Shown: positions 30,126 through 40,826, numbered from the stretch's first letter. The stretch is DNA of 64,000 nucleotides from SPDF01 sp963699825 (GCA_963699825.1 CAVOVI010000004.1:124001-188000), one strand, 5' to 3'. Notes: generated by a model not told the origin, from the letters alone. Made by a program: numbers and translations.

Positions 30126-33100
30126 GTGGACCGCCTGACTGATTTCCAGCGCCAGGTGCAGGACGCGATTGGCCCCAGCTACCGGATCCTGAGCGAGCTC
30201 GGCGGGGGCGGGATGAGTCGCGTCTTCCTCGCCGAAGAGGTGCAGGTCGAGCGCAAGGTGGTCGTGAAGGTCCTCCCCCCGGAGACCTCCGCCGCCGTGA
30301 GCATCGAGCGCTTCGAGCGTGAGGTGCGACTCGCCGCCCGCCTGCAGCATCCGCACATCGTCCCCTTCCTGACCACCGGGGGCAAGGGCGACCTCCTCTT
30401 CTACATCATGCCCTTCATCGAGGGCGAATCGCTCCGCGCCAAGCTGGCGCGCGAGGGGGAACTCCCCGTCCCTGAAGCGGTGCGCATCATCCGCGACGTG
30501 GCCGACGCGCTGGCCATGGCGCACAAGCAGGGCATCGTCCACCGCGACATCAAGCCTGACAACATTCTCCTTTCCGGGCGCCACGCCCTGGTGACCGACT
30601 TCGGCGTCGCCAAGGCCGTCGAGAAGAGCTCCGGCTCCGGCAAGCTGACCTCCATGGGCGTGGCGCTCGGCACGCCCGCCTACATGTCGCCCGAGCAGGC
30701 GACCGCCGATCCGCATACCGACCACCGAGCCGATCTCTATGCGCTCGGCATCGTCGCCTACGAGATGCTCTGCGGCCGCCAGCCCTTCGAGGCGTCCTCC
30801 GCGCAGGGGATCATCGCCGCGCACGTGACGCAGCAGCCGCAGCCGATGGAGCGGTTCCGCGACCAACGTCCCACCGGCGCTGGCGATGCTGATCATGCGG
30901 TGCCTGGAGAAGAAGCCGGCCGACCGCCCGCAGAGCGCCGAGGAACTGGTCCAGCAGATCGAGGCGATGAGCACCCCGTCGCTGAGCACGCCCGGGGGCA
31001 TGACGCCGACCGCCACCGCGCCGTACACCGCTGCGGCTCCGGCTACAGCGCCCTCGGCCGAGCAGGGGCACCCGGTGCGGGTCGCCGTGCTGTTCAGCCT
31101 GGCCTCGGCGGTGGTGCTCGGCATCGCCTGGGTCATGACGGTCAAGGTGGGGCTGCCCTCGTGGGTGGTGCCCGGTGTGGCCGTGCTGCTGGCGCTCGGC
31201 TTCCCGATCATGGTGGCGACCGGGCTGGCGGAGCGGCGCCGTGCCAAGGCGCGGATCAACATGACCCACACGCCGAAGCCTGAAGGGGGCGTTCGGCAAC
31301 TGCTGACCTGGCGCAAGGCCTTGATGGGCGGCGGGCTGGCGTTTGCCGCACTCGCCATCCTGGCCGGCGGATACATGGCGATGCGGATCCTCGGCATCGG
31401 CTCGGTCGGGACGCTGATGGCCACCGGGGCGCTCGAATCGAAGAGCCCGCTGGTGCTGGCGGACTTCGCCAACCGCACCTCCGACCCTTCCCTCGGCCCC
31501 TCGGTGACCGACGCCTTCCGGGTGGACCTGTCGCAGTCTCCCGTGATTCGCCTGGTGGATGCCTCCGCGGTGCGCGAGGGGTTGGCCCGCATGGGGAGGT
31601 CGCCCGACACCCCGCTGGACGACGCGACGGCGCGGGAGCTGGCGCAACGGGAAAATGCGAAGGCCTACATCACCGGCGAGATCGGGTCGGTCGGCAGCGG
31701 GTATGTGCTCTCGACCCGCATCGTGGCCACCAGCGACGGGCATGAGCTGGTGGCACTCCGCGAGACCGCCGCCGACGAGACCGAGGTCATCCCCGCCATC
31801 GACCGGTTGAGCAAGCGGCTCCGGGAGCGTGTGGGTGAGTCCCTCAAGTCGCTCAACAACACCGAGCCGCTGGAACAGGTCAGCACCTCCTCCCTTGAGG
31901 CACTCAAGAAGTACTCGCAGGCCGTCCGGCTCGACGACAGCGGCGGCGACCCGGCGCTGGCAGCGCAGCTGCTGCAGGAGGCGGTGGCCGCCGACTCGAA
32001 CTTCGCGATGGCGTGGCGAAAGCTCTCCGTGGTCGCCGGCCGCGCCGGGATGCCCGTTCAGCGTCACGTTCGATGCGGGTCAGAAGGCGTACGACCTCCG
32101 CGACCGCCTCGCACCACTGGAACGGCAACTGGCCATCAGCACCTATTTCAGCTTTGTCCAGCCGGACATCGACAAGGAGATCGCAGCCCACAAGGCGGCG
32201 CTCGAGATCGACCCGAACGACCGGACCTCGCTCAACAACCTTGCGCTGGCCTACCGGGATCTCGGCCGCTGGGAGGACGCCGAGGCGATGGCCCGCCGCG
32301 CCGCCGCAGGTGGACAAGAGCTGGTTCGCGTACGGGCACCTGGCCTTTGCGCTGGCCGCGCAGGGCCGGCTGGCCGAAGCGGATTCCGCGCTCAAGGAGC
32401 TGGACCGCATCACGCCGGGACAGCCCCGGGGGCTGCTGATGCAGGCCGAGCACCGCTCCAGCCAGGGAGACTATGCCGGGGCGGACAGCATCTACCGCAC
32501 CGTGCTCAAGGCCCGCAGCGAACTGGCCTACCAGAGCCAGGCCATCGTCGGTCGGGTCGCGGCTGGATGTGACCCAGGGACAGATGGCGGCCGCCTCGGC
32601 GCTCGCCTCGGACCTCTTCGAGGATGCGAAGCGGCAGGGTGACGTCCGACTCATGTACGGGGTCGCCATCGGCCACGCGAACAGCAACCTCGTCGCGCGC
32701 CCGCGGCCGCGGTCTGGATCTGTCCCAGGTGGAGGCGCTGCTCGCCCAGTATCCGCTCGACAGCATGCCTCCGGATGATCGCCCCTACGCCGGGCTCGCC
32801 CGGCTCTATGCCGCGGCGGGGCAGACCCAGCAGGCCCGGAAGTACCTGACACTCAGCCAGAGGCTGCAGGGTCGGTGGTGGAACCCGCCGAATGGAATCA
32901 TCCGGTACACCGAAGGCCAGGTGCTGGAGGCGGAGGGCAACCTGCCCGAGGCGCTTGCGGCATACCAGGACTGGGTGCGGCTCCCGACGGTCGGACAGGA
33001 CTGCCGGCAGTGCGGCGATTTCTACGTGGGTCGGGTGTTCGATCGGATGAACCAGCCCGATTCGGCGCTCGCCGCCTACAACAGGGCGATGAGCACCACG

Positions 33101-33312
33101 GTGCCGGTCCGGAACGCTGGGGAGGCGCGCGTCCTCGGCCCGACGCTCCGGCGGATGGGCGAACTCTACGAGGCGAAGGGGGACCGCGACAGGCGAAGGA
33201 GTACTACGGCCGCTTCGTGGAACTCTGGCGCGACGCCGACAGCGACTTCCAGCCGGAGGTACAGGAGGTCAAAGGCAGGCTGGCCAAGCTGGCCGCCGAA
33301 CCGACGCGCTGA
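30126..33312 (+). CDS. Ser/Thr protein kinase with membrane segments and TPR-like C-terminal half (frameshifted)
   Basis: About 1,060 residues from a GTG start. The kinase domain has the glycine loop ELGGGGMSRVFLAEE, the VVKVL lysine, HRDIKPDN at residue 139, TDFGVAK near 157 and GTPAYMSPEQ. Two membrane segments follow (VAVLFSLASAVVLGIAWVM and ALAILAGGYMAMRILG). A region starting VLADFANRTSDPSLGPSVTD is FlgO-like. The remainder is TPR-like helices (LNNLALAYRDLGRWEDAEAM). Six frame changes occur, near 30870, 32045, 32310, 32560, 32700 and 33195. Five of them look like extra bases. Likely an envelope or stress signal transducer. The tnaA start follows two bases after its stop. Confidence 0.85.
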
Positions 33313-33314
33313 CC

Positions 33315-34694
33315 ATGCCGTTCAACACCATCATCGAGCCATTCCGGATTCACTCCACGCAGCGGATCCGGCACACCACGCCGGCGGAGCGTGAAGCGGC
33401 GCTGGAGCGGGCCGGCTACAACCTCTTCGGCCTGCGGGGAGAGGAAGTGCTGATCGACCTCCTCACCGATTCGGGCACCGGCGCCATGTCCTCCCGGCAG
33501 TGGGCCGCGATGATGGACGCCGACGAATCGTACGCCGGGAGCAGTTCCTACGAGCGGTTCCGCGACACCGTCATGAACCTCACCGGCCTCACGGAGATCA
33601 TCCCCACCCACCAGGGCCGCGCCGCCGAGCACATCCTCTTCTCCGTCATGGCCGCGCAAGGGCCAGGTCGTCCCCAACAACACCCACTTCGACACCACTC
33701 GCGCGAACGTTGAATACGTCGGCGCGGAGGCGCGGGACCTGGTCATTCCCGAGGGGCGGGTGCCGTCGTCCGAGCACCCCTTCAAGGGGAACATGGACCT
33801 GGAGGCGCTCGAGGCGACGATCCGCAAGGAGGGGGTCGAGCGCATTCCGCTGGTGATGGTGACGGTCACGAACAACAGCGGCGGCGGGCAGCCTGTCTCG
33901 CTCGAAAACCTCCGCGGCGTCCGGAAGATCTGCGACAAGTACAACATCCCGTTCTATCTCGACGCCTGTCGCTTCGCCGAAAACGCCTGGTTCATCAAGT
34001 TGCGGGAGCCCGGGCAGGCCGACCGGACGCCGCGTGAGATTGTCCGCGAGATGTTCTCGCTGGTGGACGGCTGCACGATGTCGGCCAAGAAGGATGGAAT
34101 GGCCAACATCGGCGGGTTCCTGGCGCTGAACGATCCGGAGGTGGCTCGCAAGGCGCGAAACCTTCTGATTCTGACGGAGGGGTTCCCGACCTACGGCGGG
34201 CTGGCGGGCTACGACATGGACGCGATCGCGGTCGGACTCGAGGAGGTGCTGGACGAGGATTACCTCCGGTACCGGATCCGATCCACGGCCTACCTCGCCG
34301 AAAAGGCGGAGGCGGTCGGCGTGCCGACCGTGCGCCCTCCCGGCGGGCATGCGGTGTACCTCGACGCCAAGGCGCTGCTGACGCACATTCCCGGCGTCGC
34401 AGTATCCGGCGCAGGCGCTGGCGATCGAACTCTATCGGGTCGGGGGTGTGCGAGGGGTGGAAATCGGGTCGGTCATGTTCGGCACCCGGCACGACGACGG
34501 CACCGAGACGCCGTCGGCGATGGAGCTGGTGCGGCTGGCCATCCCGCGCCGCACCTACACCCAGAGCCACGTGGACTACGTCGGCGAAGTCATCCGCGAG
34601 GTGGCGGGCCGGCGGGAGACAGATTCGCGGGCTCCGCATCGTGGAACAGGCGCCGTGGCTGCGGCACTTCACGGCGCGGTTTGCCGCGGTGTAG
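33315..34694 (+). CDS. tnaA: Tryptophanase / beta-eliminating lyase (frameshifted)
   Basis: About 460 residues. PLP lysine motif TMSAKKDGMANIGGFLALND, carboxylate region PTHQGRAAEHILFS, and C-terminal PWLRHFTARFAAV. The position equivalent to tyrosine phenol-lyase Arg381 reads isoleucine in GVEIGSVMFG, as in E. coli TnaA, and EGFPTYGGLAG also matches TnaA. So tryptophanase (tryptophan to indole, pyruvate and ammonia) is favoured, with tyrosine phenol-lyase the alternative. Frames change near 33658 (CAAGGG for CAGGG), 34400 and 34615, all as extra bases. Confidence 0.85.
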
Positions 34695-34695
34695 A

Positions 34696-34738
34696 ACCCC
34701 TCACCCCCCGACCCCCTCTCCCTCCGGGAGAGGGGGAG
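34696..34738. repeat. GC-rich hairpin repeat, copy 1
   Basis: A 43-bp element with a perfect 11-bp inverted repeat CCCCCTCTCCC / GGGAGAGGGGG around TCC, preceded by CCCCTCACCCCCCG. It fills the gap between the convergent tnaA and deaminase stops and may terminate both. Nearly identical to the copy at 37201-37243. Confidence 0.85.
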
Positions 34739-35643
34739 TCATGCATCGGCGCGGTGCCGCAACTGCCGCCGCACAATCGCCAGCGCGTCCTTCCGTTCCT
34801 TGTCTGACAAGACCATCCTCGGCGCCCGCACCGCCTCACTCCCCATCCCCACCTCCGCCTGCACCAGCTTGATCAGCTGCACGAACTTGGGCACGGTGTC
34901 GAACCGCAGGAGCGGCAGGAACCAGGCGTAGAGCTTGAGCGCCTCCTCGATGCGTCCCGCCTTGGCGAGGTCCACCAGCGTCACCGACTCCGACCGGCAG
35001 CGCATTGACCAGTCCCGCCACCCAGCCGTCGGCGCCGACGGCGATCGCCTCGACAATCATGTCGTCCAGCCCTGCGAAGAGCGCCAGCCGATTTCCCAGG
35101 AGCGCCTTCACCGCGGTAATGCGCCGCACGTCGCCGCTCGACTCCTTGACCGCGTGCACGTTCGGCGTGCTTGTCGGCCAGCGTCTTCACGTCGTTGGCC
35201 GACAGGTCGGTGCCATAGGCGATCGGGTTGTTGTACAGCATGCAGGAGAGCTTCGTGGCCGAAAGCACCGCAGAGAAATGAGTCTCGATTTCGGGCCAGT
35301 CACCGAGGTAGACGTAGGGTGGCAGCACCATCAGGCCATCGCAGCCGACCCGCGCCGAATCCCTGGCCAGTGCGACACATTCCGCGGTGGAGAGCCCGCT
35401 GATGGAAGCCACGAGCGGCGCCCGTCCCTTGGTGACGGTGTGACAGACCTCGAGAATGTTGACCTTCTCCTCGAAGGTGAGCGTGGCACCCTCGCCAAGT
35501 GAGCCCAGTGCCACGATCCCCTTGCAGCCGGCGTCCAGCAGCCACGCGACGTGCTTCTTCAGGAATTCTTCGTCCACCGCACCGTCTGCGGTGAACGGCG
35601 TCGTGATGGCGGGAAAGACGCCGGACCAGTCGGCCTTCTGCAT
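34739..35643 (-). CDS. DapA-family lyase, probable 1-pyrroline-4-hydroxy-2-carboxylate deaminase (frameshifted)
   Basis: About 300 residues of the DHDPS/N-acetylneuraminate-lyase fold. GVFPAITTPFTADGAVDEEF is the start, GSLGEGATLTFEEK the substrate loop, LYNNPIAYGTDLS the tyrosine region, and AVKESSGDVRR carries the Schiff-base lysine. Sequence alone would allow dihydrodipicolinate synthase. The neighbouring epimerase, dehydrogenase and semialdehyde dehydrogenase genes argue for the hydroxyproline-pathway deaminase (LhpC/HypD type), which yields 2-oxoglutarate semialdehyde. Extra bases near 35165 and 35000 split it. The ATG shares one base with the upstream stop (TGATG). Confidence 0.82.
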
Positions 35644-36933
35644 CAGGGTGCTCCTTGCGATTCATCCAATGGTGAAGAGAGGTCGGCGAGTACACCGACC
35701 GTGGTCGGGACGACCGGCATCCGAACGGTGTCCCGCCCAGTTCCGAACAGATGCTCCAGCGCTGGGCCGCATACCCGACCCTGGCAGCTGCCCATCCCGG
35801 CGCGGGTGACGATCTTCGCCTGCCGGGGAGTCCACTCGGCGTGGAGGGCCGACATCGGCACATCCTCGCAGCGGCAGACGATGGTACCGGGTTCCACCCG
35901 CTCGCGCAATTCCGGCCGGAGCCGAAACGCCGCGGCAGCTCGCTCGGCGAACGCGCGATGGGCTGCGCGCTCGGCCTTCAACTGCCCCACTGCCCCGCTG
36001 CCCCCCTGCCCCGCCGCCGTCAGCCCCGCAATCCTCCCCTCCACAACCGCCGCTTCCATCCCGGTGTTGCCGGTCGGCTCCCCAGCGGCGTAGATCGACG
36101 GCACGGTGGTCTGCTGTTCGTCATCAACGGCGACACACCCGTCCCGCACCTCGCAGCCGAGGAGCCGCGCGAGTTCCGTCGATGGGACGAGTCCCGCCGC
36201 CGTACAGAGGATGTCGATCGGCTCGGCCCAGGTGCTGCGGCCGGTGGTGTACGTCACGTGAAGTTCGCCGTCCACGTTGACGACCCGCCTGACCCAGGTC
36301 CCCCACCGGTACCGGGTGCTCAGGAACGACGCGCGGTACGCCGCGGCTTGCAACAGGCGCCGTGGCGTCCGCCAGAGCGACATGGCAAACTCCCGGACCC
36401 GTTCCGGTGGCGCCTGCTCGGCAACCATCCGCAGGTCGGCACCCGCCCTGGCGAGGGCCGCCGCCACCGGCAGCAGCAGCGGCCCCGTCCCCGCGATGGC
36501 GACCCGCTTCCCCCGCACATCCCAACCGGCCTTGAGCAGCGCCTGCGCACCCCCGACGCCCACCACGCCCGCGTGGGTCCAGCCCGGGAAAGGGGAGGAA
36601 GAGCTCCTGTGCGCCGGTCGCGAGAATCACCGATCCGAGCGACGACGGAGACCGGGCCGCCCTCACGGATGACGCCGAGCCGACCGTCCGGCGTCGCGTC
36701 CACCACCTGGGCGCCGGTGAGCACCGTCGCGCCGGAGCGGTCGAGCCGGTCGAGCCACATCCGGGCCACCGCAGGGAGTTCGCTCCGCTCCCGGTGCCGC
36801 CAGATCTGCCCGCCCATTCGCGGTGAGCTGAATCGAGGAGCACCACGGACTGCCCTGCGCCTGCGGCCTCCACCGCGGCGGCGATGCCGGCCGGGCCACC
36901 GCCTACCACGGCGACATCGACCCGCACGATCAC
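35643..36933 (-). CDS. FAD/NAD(P) oxidoreductase with BFD-like [2Fe-2S] domain, D-hydroxyproline dehydrogenase subunit (frameshifted)
   Basis: About 430 residues from a GTG start. The FAD-binding GGGPAGIAAAVEAAGAGQSV is at the N-terminus and an NAD-binding motif (KRVAIAGTGPLLLPVAAAL) in the middle. The ATG end SIYAAGEPTGNTGMEAAVVEG is present, then a bacterioferritin-ferredoxin-like cluster with IVCRCEDV and GMGSCQGRVCGP. It matches the large subunit of three-part dehydrogenases described for D-hydroxyproline in Pseudomonas. Frame changes near 36830, 36640 and 36600. Co-transcribed with the small [2Fe-2S] subunit 13 bases upstream. Confidence 0.8.
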
Positions 36934-36945
36934 TTCCGCGACCAG

Positions 36946-37196
36946 TCAGGCATCGAGCACCACCTGCATCCCTTCGCGGACCGGTTCGAGGCAGGCCCGC
37001 GTGCCCCATCACGCCGTCGAGCGTCACCCGACACTCGAAGCAGATCCCCATCCCGCAGATGGGCGCCACGCGCCTCACCTCCCACCGACTTCCGGAAGGT
37101 GGAGTGTCCGGCGTTGAGCAGGGCCGCCGCGAGGCTGACTCCCTCGGGCACGTCAAGGGCGGTGCCGTTGACCAAGATTCGAATCGTCGCAGCCAT
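36946..37196 (-). CDS. Small [2Fe-2S] subunit of D-hydroxyproline dehydrogenase (frameshifted)
   Basis: About 83 residues. It starts MAATIRILVNGTALDVPEGV, a 2Fe-2S_4 (PF13510-like) fold. The cluster ligands are in APICGMGICFECRVTLDG, and it ends CLEPVREGMQVVLDA. Two extra bases, near 37090 and 37000, break it into three frames. It sits between the DAO-type subunit (three bases upstream) and the large FAD/NAD subunit. It should pass electrons between them. Confidence 0.78.
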
Positions 37197-37199
37197 TAT

Positions 37200-38362
37200 C
37201 TACCCCTCACCCCCCGCCCCCTCTCCCTCCGGGAGAGGGGGAGCGGCGGCGGCTGCCATCGTGCGGCCGGGTGCGAAGGGCGTGGGGTCGATCGCGGGAG
37301 TGTCGCCCGCGATGAGTGCCGTGAGCATCGAGCCGGTGCCGAGAGCGGTTGTGATGCCGAGGCCTTCGTGACCAGCCGCAATCCAGAGTCCCTCCACCGC
37401 GGGCCAGGCGCCAATGAGTGGAAGTTTGTCTGGGGTGGCAGGCCGGAACCCGGTCCAGGTGCGGACCACGGGGAGCGTCGAGAGCCCCGGCATGAACTCG
37501 ACGGCCCGATGGAGCATCCGGGCGAGCACGTCGCGGTTGATGGAGGCATCCCACCCGACGAGTTCGCGCGAAGAACCGATCAGGAGCTGTCCCGTCGCCC
37601 GCGGCTGCACGTTGAACGCAACCGACGCGGCGTTCATCGTGTGCGCGCTCTGGAGGTAACCGAGTTCGATGACCTGGTGTCTGTTGGGGCCGGGAACGCG
37701 TTCGGTGATGGCGAGGTGCCCCTTCCTCGGCACGATGGGGAGCTCGGGGGTGAGCAGTGAGGCTGCGGCCCCGGCTGCGTTGATGATGACATCCGCCTCG
37801 AACCGACCCGCCGAGGTTGCGACGGCCCGCGCCTGCAATGGCCTGGACCTCCACCCCTTCGGAAATCACGGCACCCTTCGCGACCGCCTCATCCACCAAC
37901 CAGCGCGCCACGGCCGGGGGATAGACCACGCCATCACCGGGCACTCGCAGCCCGCCGGCGAGCCCCGAACGGAGCATCGGCTCCGCCACCGCGAGTTCCC
38001 CGGCATCCAGCAGCTCAACGGCTACGCCACGGTCCCGATAGAACGTGACCTTGTCACGCGCCGCCTGAAGCTGCGCCTCGTCCTCGGCGACCCAGAGGGT
38101 GCCGCATCGCTCGAACTCCGCAGATCGTGGGAGCTGTGGCAGGAGCTCGTCGAGGAGTCGTTGCGACCACCCGCTGAGGGCGAACTGCGCTTCGCTGTCG
38201 TCCATCACGACGATGTGGCCCATGCCGGCCGCGGTGGTGCCGCCGCCGGCGAACGCCGCGTCGAGCAGCGTGACCTGCATTCCCTGACGACTCAGGAAGT
38301 AGGCGCAGGCCGCGCCGACGATGCCGGCACCGACGATGATCGCGTCTGGCCGACGTGGTCAT
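37200..38362 (-). CDS. DAO-family FAD oxidoreductase, D-hydroxyproline dehydrogenase catalytic subunit (frameshifted)
   Basis: About 387 residues. After removing one extra base near 38346 the N-terminus reads MTTSADAIIVGAGIVGAACA, a Rossmann FAD motif. The D-amino-acid-oxidase fold continues (GTTAAGMGHIVVMDDSE, VVRTWTGFRPATPDKLPLIG, AAGHEGLGITTALGTGSM). A second shift is near 37845. It should oxidise cis-4-hydroxy-D-proline to 1-pyrroline-4-hydroxy-2-carboxylate. The last residues, PPLPEGEGAGGEG, are encoded by a hairpin repeat. Its ATG overlaps the epimerase stop by four bases. Confidence 0.83.
37201..37243. repeat. GC-rich hairpin repeat, copy 2, inside a gene end
   Basis: Same 43-bp element as 34696-34738: CCCCTCACCCCCCG then CCCCCTCTCCC / GGGAGAGGGGG. 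Here it encodes the last residues and lies across the stop codon of the DAO-family gene. Confidence 0.85.
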
Positions 38363-39298
38363 CCGGCGGTGGTGAAGCCGGCTCGGAATGGGTCGGTGGG
38401 ATCGAACCGGAGGGTGGCCTCACCGGTGATGAACGCGGTGCCGCGGACGTGGGGAATGAGCTGGCCGTCCTCTTCCTCGAGCCATCCGGTGAAGAGGCTG
38501 CCGGTGACGCTCTCCTGCCGCCAGTGCGCCCCGAGCGCCGAGCGTCCCGCGCGCGTGCCGGGCGGCCATCACCGCAGAGGTCCCCGTCCCGCAGGGGGAG
38601 CGGTCGTAGGCACCGCCGGGGCAGAGGACGAAGTTTCGGGCGTCGGCGTCCGACCGAGTCGGCGCCGCGGAGAGTTCGACGTGGTCGATCTCGGCGCCGG
38701 CCTGCCCGGTGACTCCCTGGTCACGAAGCGCGGACATGATGCTCCGCGTGATACGGGTGAGGTCGTCCACCTCCGCCAGCGCGAGCGGTGACCGGTCCCA
38801 GTGGGTGAGGAAGAACCAGTTGCCGCCGTAGGCGATATCCCCGACAACGCGGCCCAGCCCCGGCACCTCCACCGCCGACGTCACGGGCGTGGCAGTACGA
38901 CGGCACGTTGCGGATGGTGACCGCCCCGTCCGTCCCGAGGTCCGCGGTCACCGATCCGACCGGCGTGTCGAGACGCACCTGGCCGGCGGTGATGCGACCG
39001 AGATGCTCCAGGGTGCGCACGACCCCGATGGTTCCGTGACCGCACATGCCGAGATAGCCGACATTGTTGAAGAAGATGACGCCCGCAGCGGCTCCTTCGA
39101 GACCGGCGGAGTGAGGAGGGCGCCCACCATCGCGTCGTGCCCGCGCGGTTCGCAGACCACCGCACTGCGCAGGTGATCCCAGTGCGCGGCCAGGTCGTCC
39201 CGCCGCTCGGCCATCGTTGCGCCGGCGGGCTGACGCCAGCCGTCGACGACCACCCGGGTCGGTTCGCCTTCGGTGTGCGAATCGACGACCTGGATCAT
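38359..39298 (-). CDS. 4-hydroxyproline 2-epimerase (proline racemase family, frameshifted)
   Basis: About 312 residues. It begins MIQVVDSHTEGEPTRVVVDG, typical for hydroxyproline epimerase. The two catalytic cysteines are in GMCGHGTIG and SPCGTGTSAV. A proton-shuttle cofactor is not needed. It inverts trans-4-hydroxy-L-proline to cis-4-hydroxy-D-proline in the cytoplasm. Three frame changes occur: near 39090 (probably one missing base), 38890 (a CCC for CC) and 38515. It starts 22 bases after the aldehyde dehydrogenase stop. Confidence 0.87.
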
Positions 39299-39320
39299 CG
39301 CAGGGAAACGCCGGAAGGCC

Positions 39321-40766
39321 TCATACCGGATTGACCTGCACCGTTTTCGTTTCGGTGTAGAACTCGCGCGCGGCGGAGCCCTGTTCCCTGCTGCCCGAAC
39401 TGGAGCCCTTCATCCCGCCGAACGGCGCGTGCGGGTCCACGCCGGTCGTGTCGCCGTTGATGCGCACCAGGCCGACGTCGATGCGGTGGATGTACTTCAG
39501 CGCCGCGCCGATGTCCCTGGTGAAGAGCGACGCACTCAGCCCGTACCGTGAGTTGTTGGCGATGGCGATCGCCTGATCGAGGTCGCTCGCGCTCGAGACC
39601 GCCAGCACCGGGCCGAAGAGCTCTTCCTGCGCGATCGGCGCGCCCGGATCGACCCCGCGGACAACGGTCGGCGTTACGAAGAATCCTGCTTGAACACCGC
39701 GCCGGTAGTCTCGACGCCGCCACAGACCACCTCCGCCTTCGTGTCCGTCAGCGACGACCATACCCGCTTGCGCGAGGAGCGCGCTGATGACCGGACCGAC
39801 CGCACAGGCCGGGTCGGTAACCGGCCCGAGCTTGAACCCTTCGACCTGTTCCCGCAGCTTCTCGAGAAAGGCGGCCTCGACTTCCGGAAAGACGACGGCC
39901 CGGCTGGTCGCGGTGCACTTCTGCCCGGCAAACCGCATGGCACCGGCAGCCGTGAGCTTCGCGGCGAGATCGAGATCGGCGTCAGGCATCACGATGACGA
40001 CGTTCTTCCCCCCCATCTCGGTCTGGTACCGGACATTGCGCTCGGTCGCGATGGCCGCCACCCTCGCGCCGACCGCCGCTGAGCCGGTGAAGCTGATACC
40101 CCGGACCTCGGGAGCGCGGAGCAGCGGCTCTCCGACTCCGGTGCCGGTGCCCAGCAGCACGTTGAAGACGCCGGCCGGCAGGCCGGCGGCCTCCGCCGTC
40201 TCCGCGAGCAGCAGCGCCGAGAGTGGGGATTGTTCCGAGGGCTTGAGGACAACCGTGTTCCCGAACGCCAGGGCCGGCGCCGCCTTCCAGAGTGGGATGG
40301 CGACGGGGAAGTTCCACGGGGTGATCAACGCGACCACGCCGAGGGGTTCACCCAGCGTGAATTGGAGGGCACCCGCCGCCTGCGCGGGCACCACTTCGCC
40401 AACTGAGCGGACGGCGTCGCCGGCGTAGTACCGGAGAATCACGATGCAGCGGCCCACCTCGCCGCGCGCCTCGCCGATCGGTTTGCCGACTTCACGCGCC
40501 ATCGCCTGGGCAATTTCCTCGGAGCGGGCCTGGATGGCAGCCGCCCACTTGTGCAGGAACTCGGCGCGGGCAGGGCCGGTCAGACCCCGCCAGGCAGGGA
40601 GGGCCGCGCTGGCCGCGGCCACGGCGGCCGCCGCATCGGCCGCGGTGCCGACCGGGACTTCGGCCACCACATCCTGCTCATCCGAGGGATTGAGGTCGAG
40701 GAGGAGCTCGGTGCCGGTGGAGTCAACAGGGGCCCCGGCGATGAAATGGGAGAGGAGTTTCGTCAT
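39321..40766 (-). CDS. Aldehyde dehydrogenase, probable 2-oxoglutarate semialdehyde dehydrogenase
   Basis: About 481 residues from the ATG at 40766. NAD(P) site ITPWNFPVAIPLWKAAPALA, FTGSAAVG, catalytic Glu in TEMGGKN and catalytic Cys in FAGQKCTATSR. The family EELFGPVLAV and PFGGMKGSSSGSRE are present. Around 39690-39780 about 28 residues are out of phase between two compensating shifts; the other frame reads KAEVVCGGVETTG, as expected. Context makes it the last step of hydroxyproline breakdown, forming 2-oxoglutarate, although it is the first gene of the operon. Confidence 0.87.
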   Translation of the reverse strand: MTKLLSHFIAGAPVDSTGTELLLDLNPSDEQDVVAEVPVGTAADAAAAVAAASAALPAWRGLTGPARAEFLHKWAAAIQARSEEIAQAMAREVGKPIGEARGEVGRCIVILRYYAGDAVRSVGEVVPAQAAGALQFTLGEPLGVVALITPWNFPVAIPLWKAAPALAFGNTVVLKPSEQSPLSALLLAETAEAAGLPAGVFNVLLGTGTGVGEPLLRAPEVRGISFTGSAAVGARVAAIATERNVRYQTEMGGKNVVIVMPDADLDLAAKLTAAGAMRFAGQKCTATSRAVVFPEVEAAFLEKLREQVEGFKLGPVTDPACAVGPVISALLAQAGMVVADGHEGGGGLWRRRDYRRGVQAGFFVTPTVVRGVDPGAPIAQEELFGPVLAVSSASDLDQAIAIANNSRYGLSASLFTRDIGAALKYIHRIDVGLVRINGDTTGVDPHAPFGGMKGSSSGSREQGSAAREFYTETKTVQVNPV

Positions 40767-40826
40767 GGGCGTAAGTTGGCTGAAATCGGGGGAGCCGCAA
40801 GGCATCGAATGACGGTCCTGATATGG

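Noticed and set aside
34739..35643. Annotation as lysine-pathway dihydrodipicolinate synthase
   Set aside because: The motifs allow it, but the overlapping hydroxyproline genes make the deaminase role much more likely.
34696..37243. The two hairpin repeats as ends of a composite mobile element
   Set aside because: The DNA between them is the coherent hydroxyproline operon in overlapping gene order, with no transposase or target-site duplication seen.
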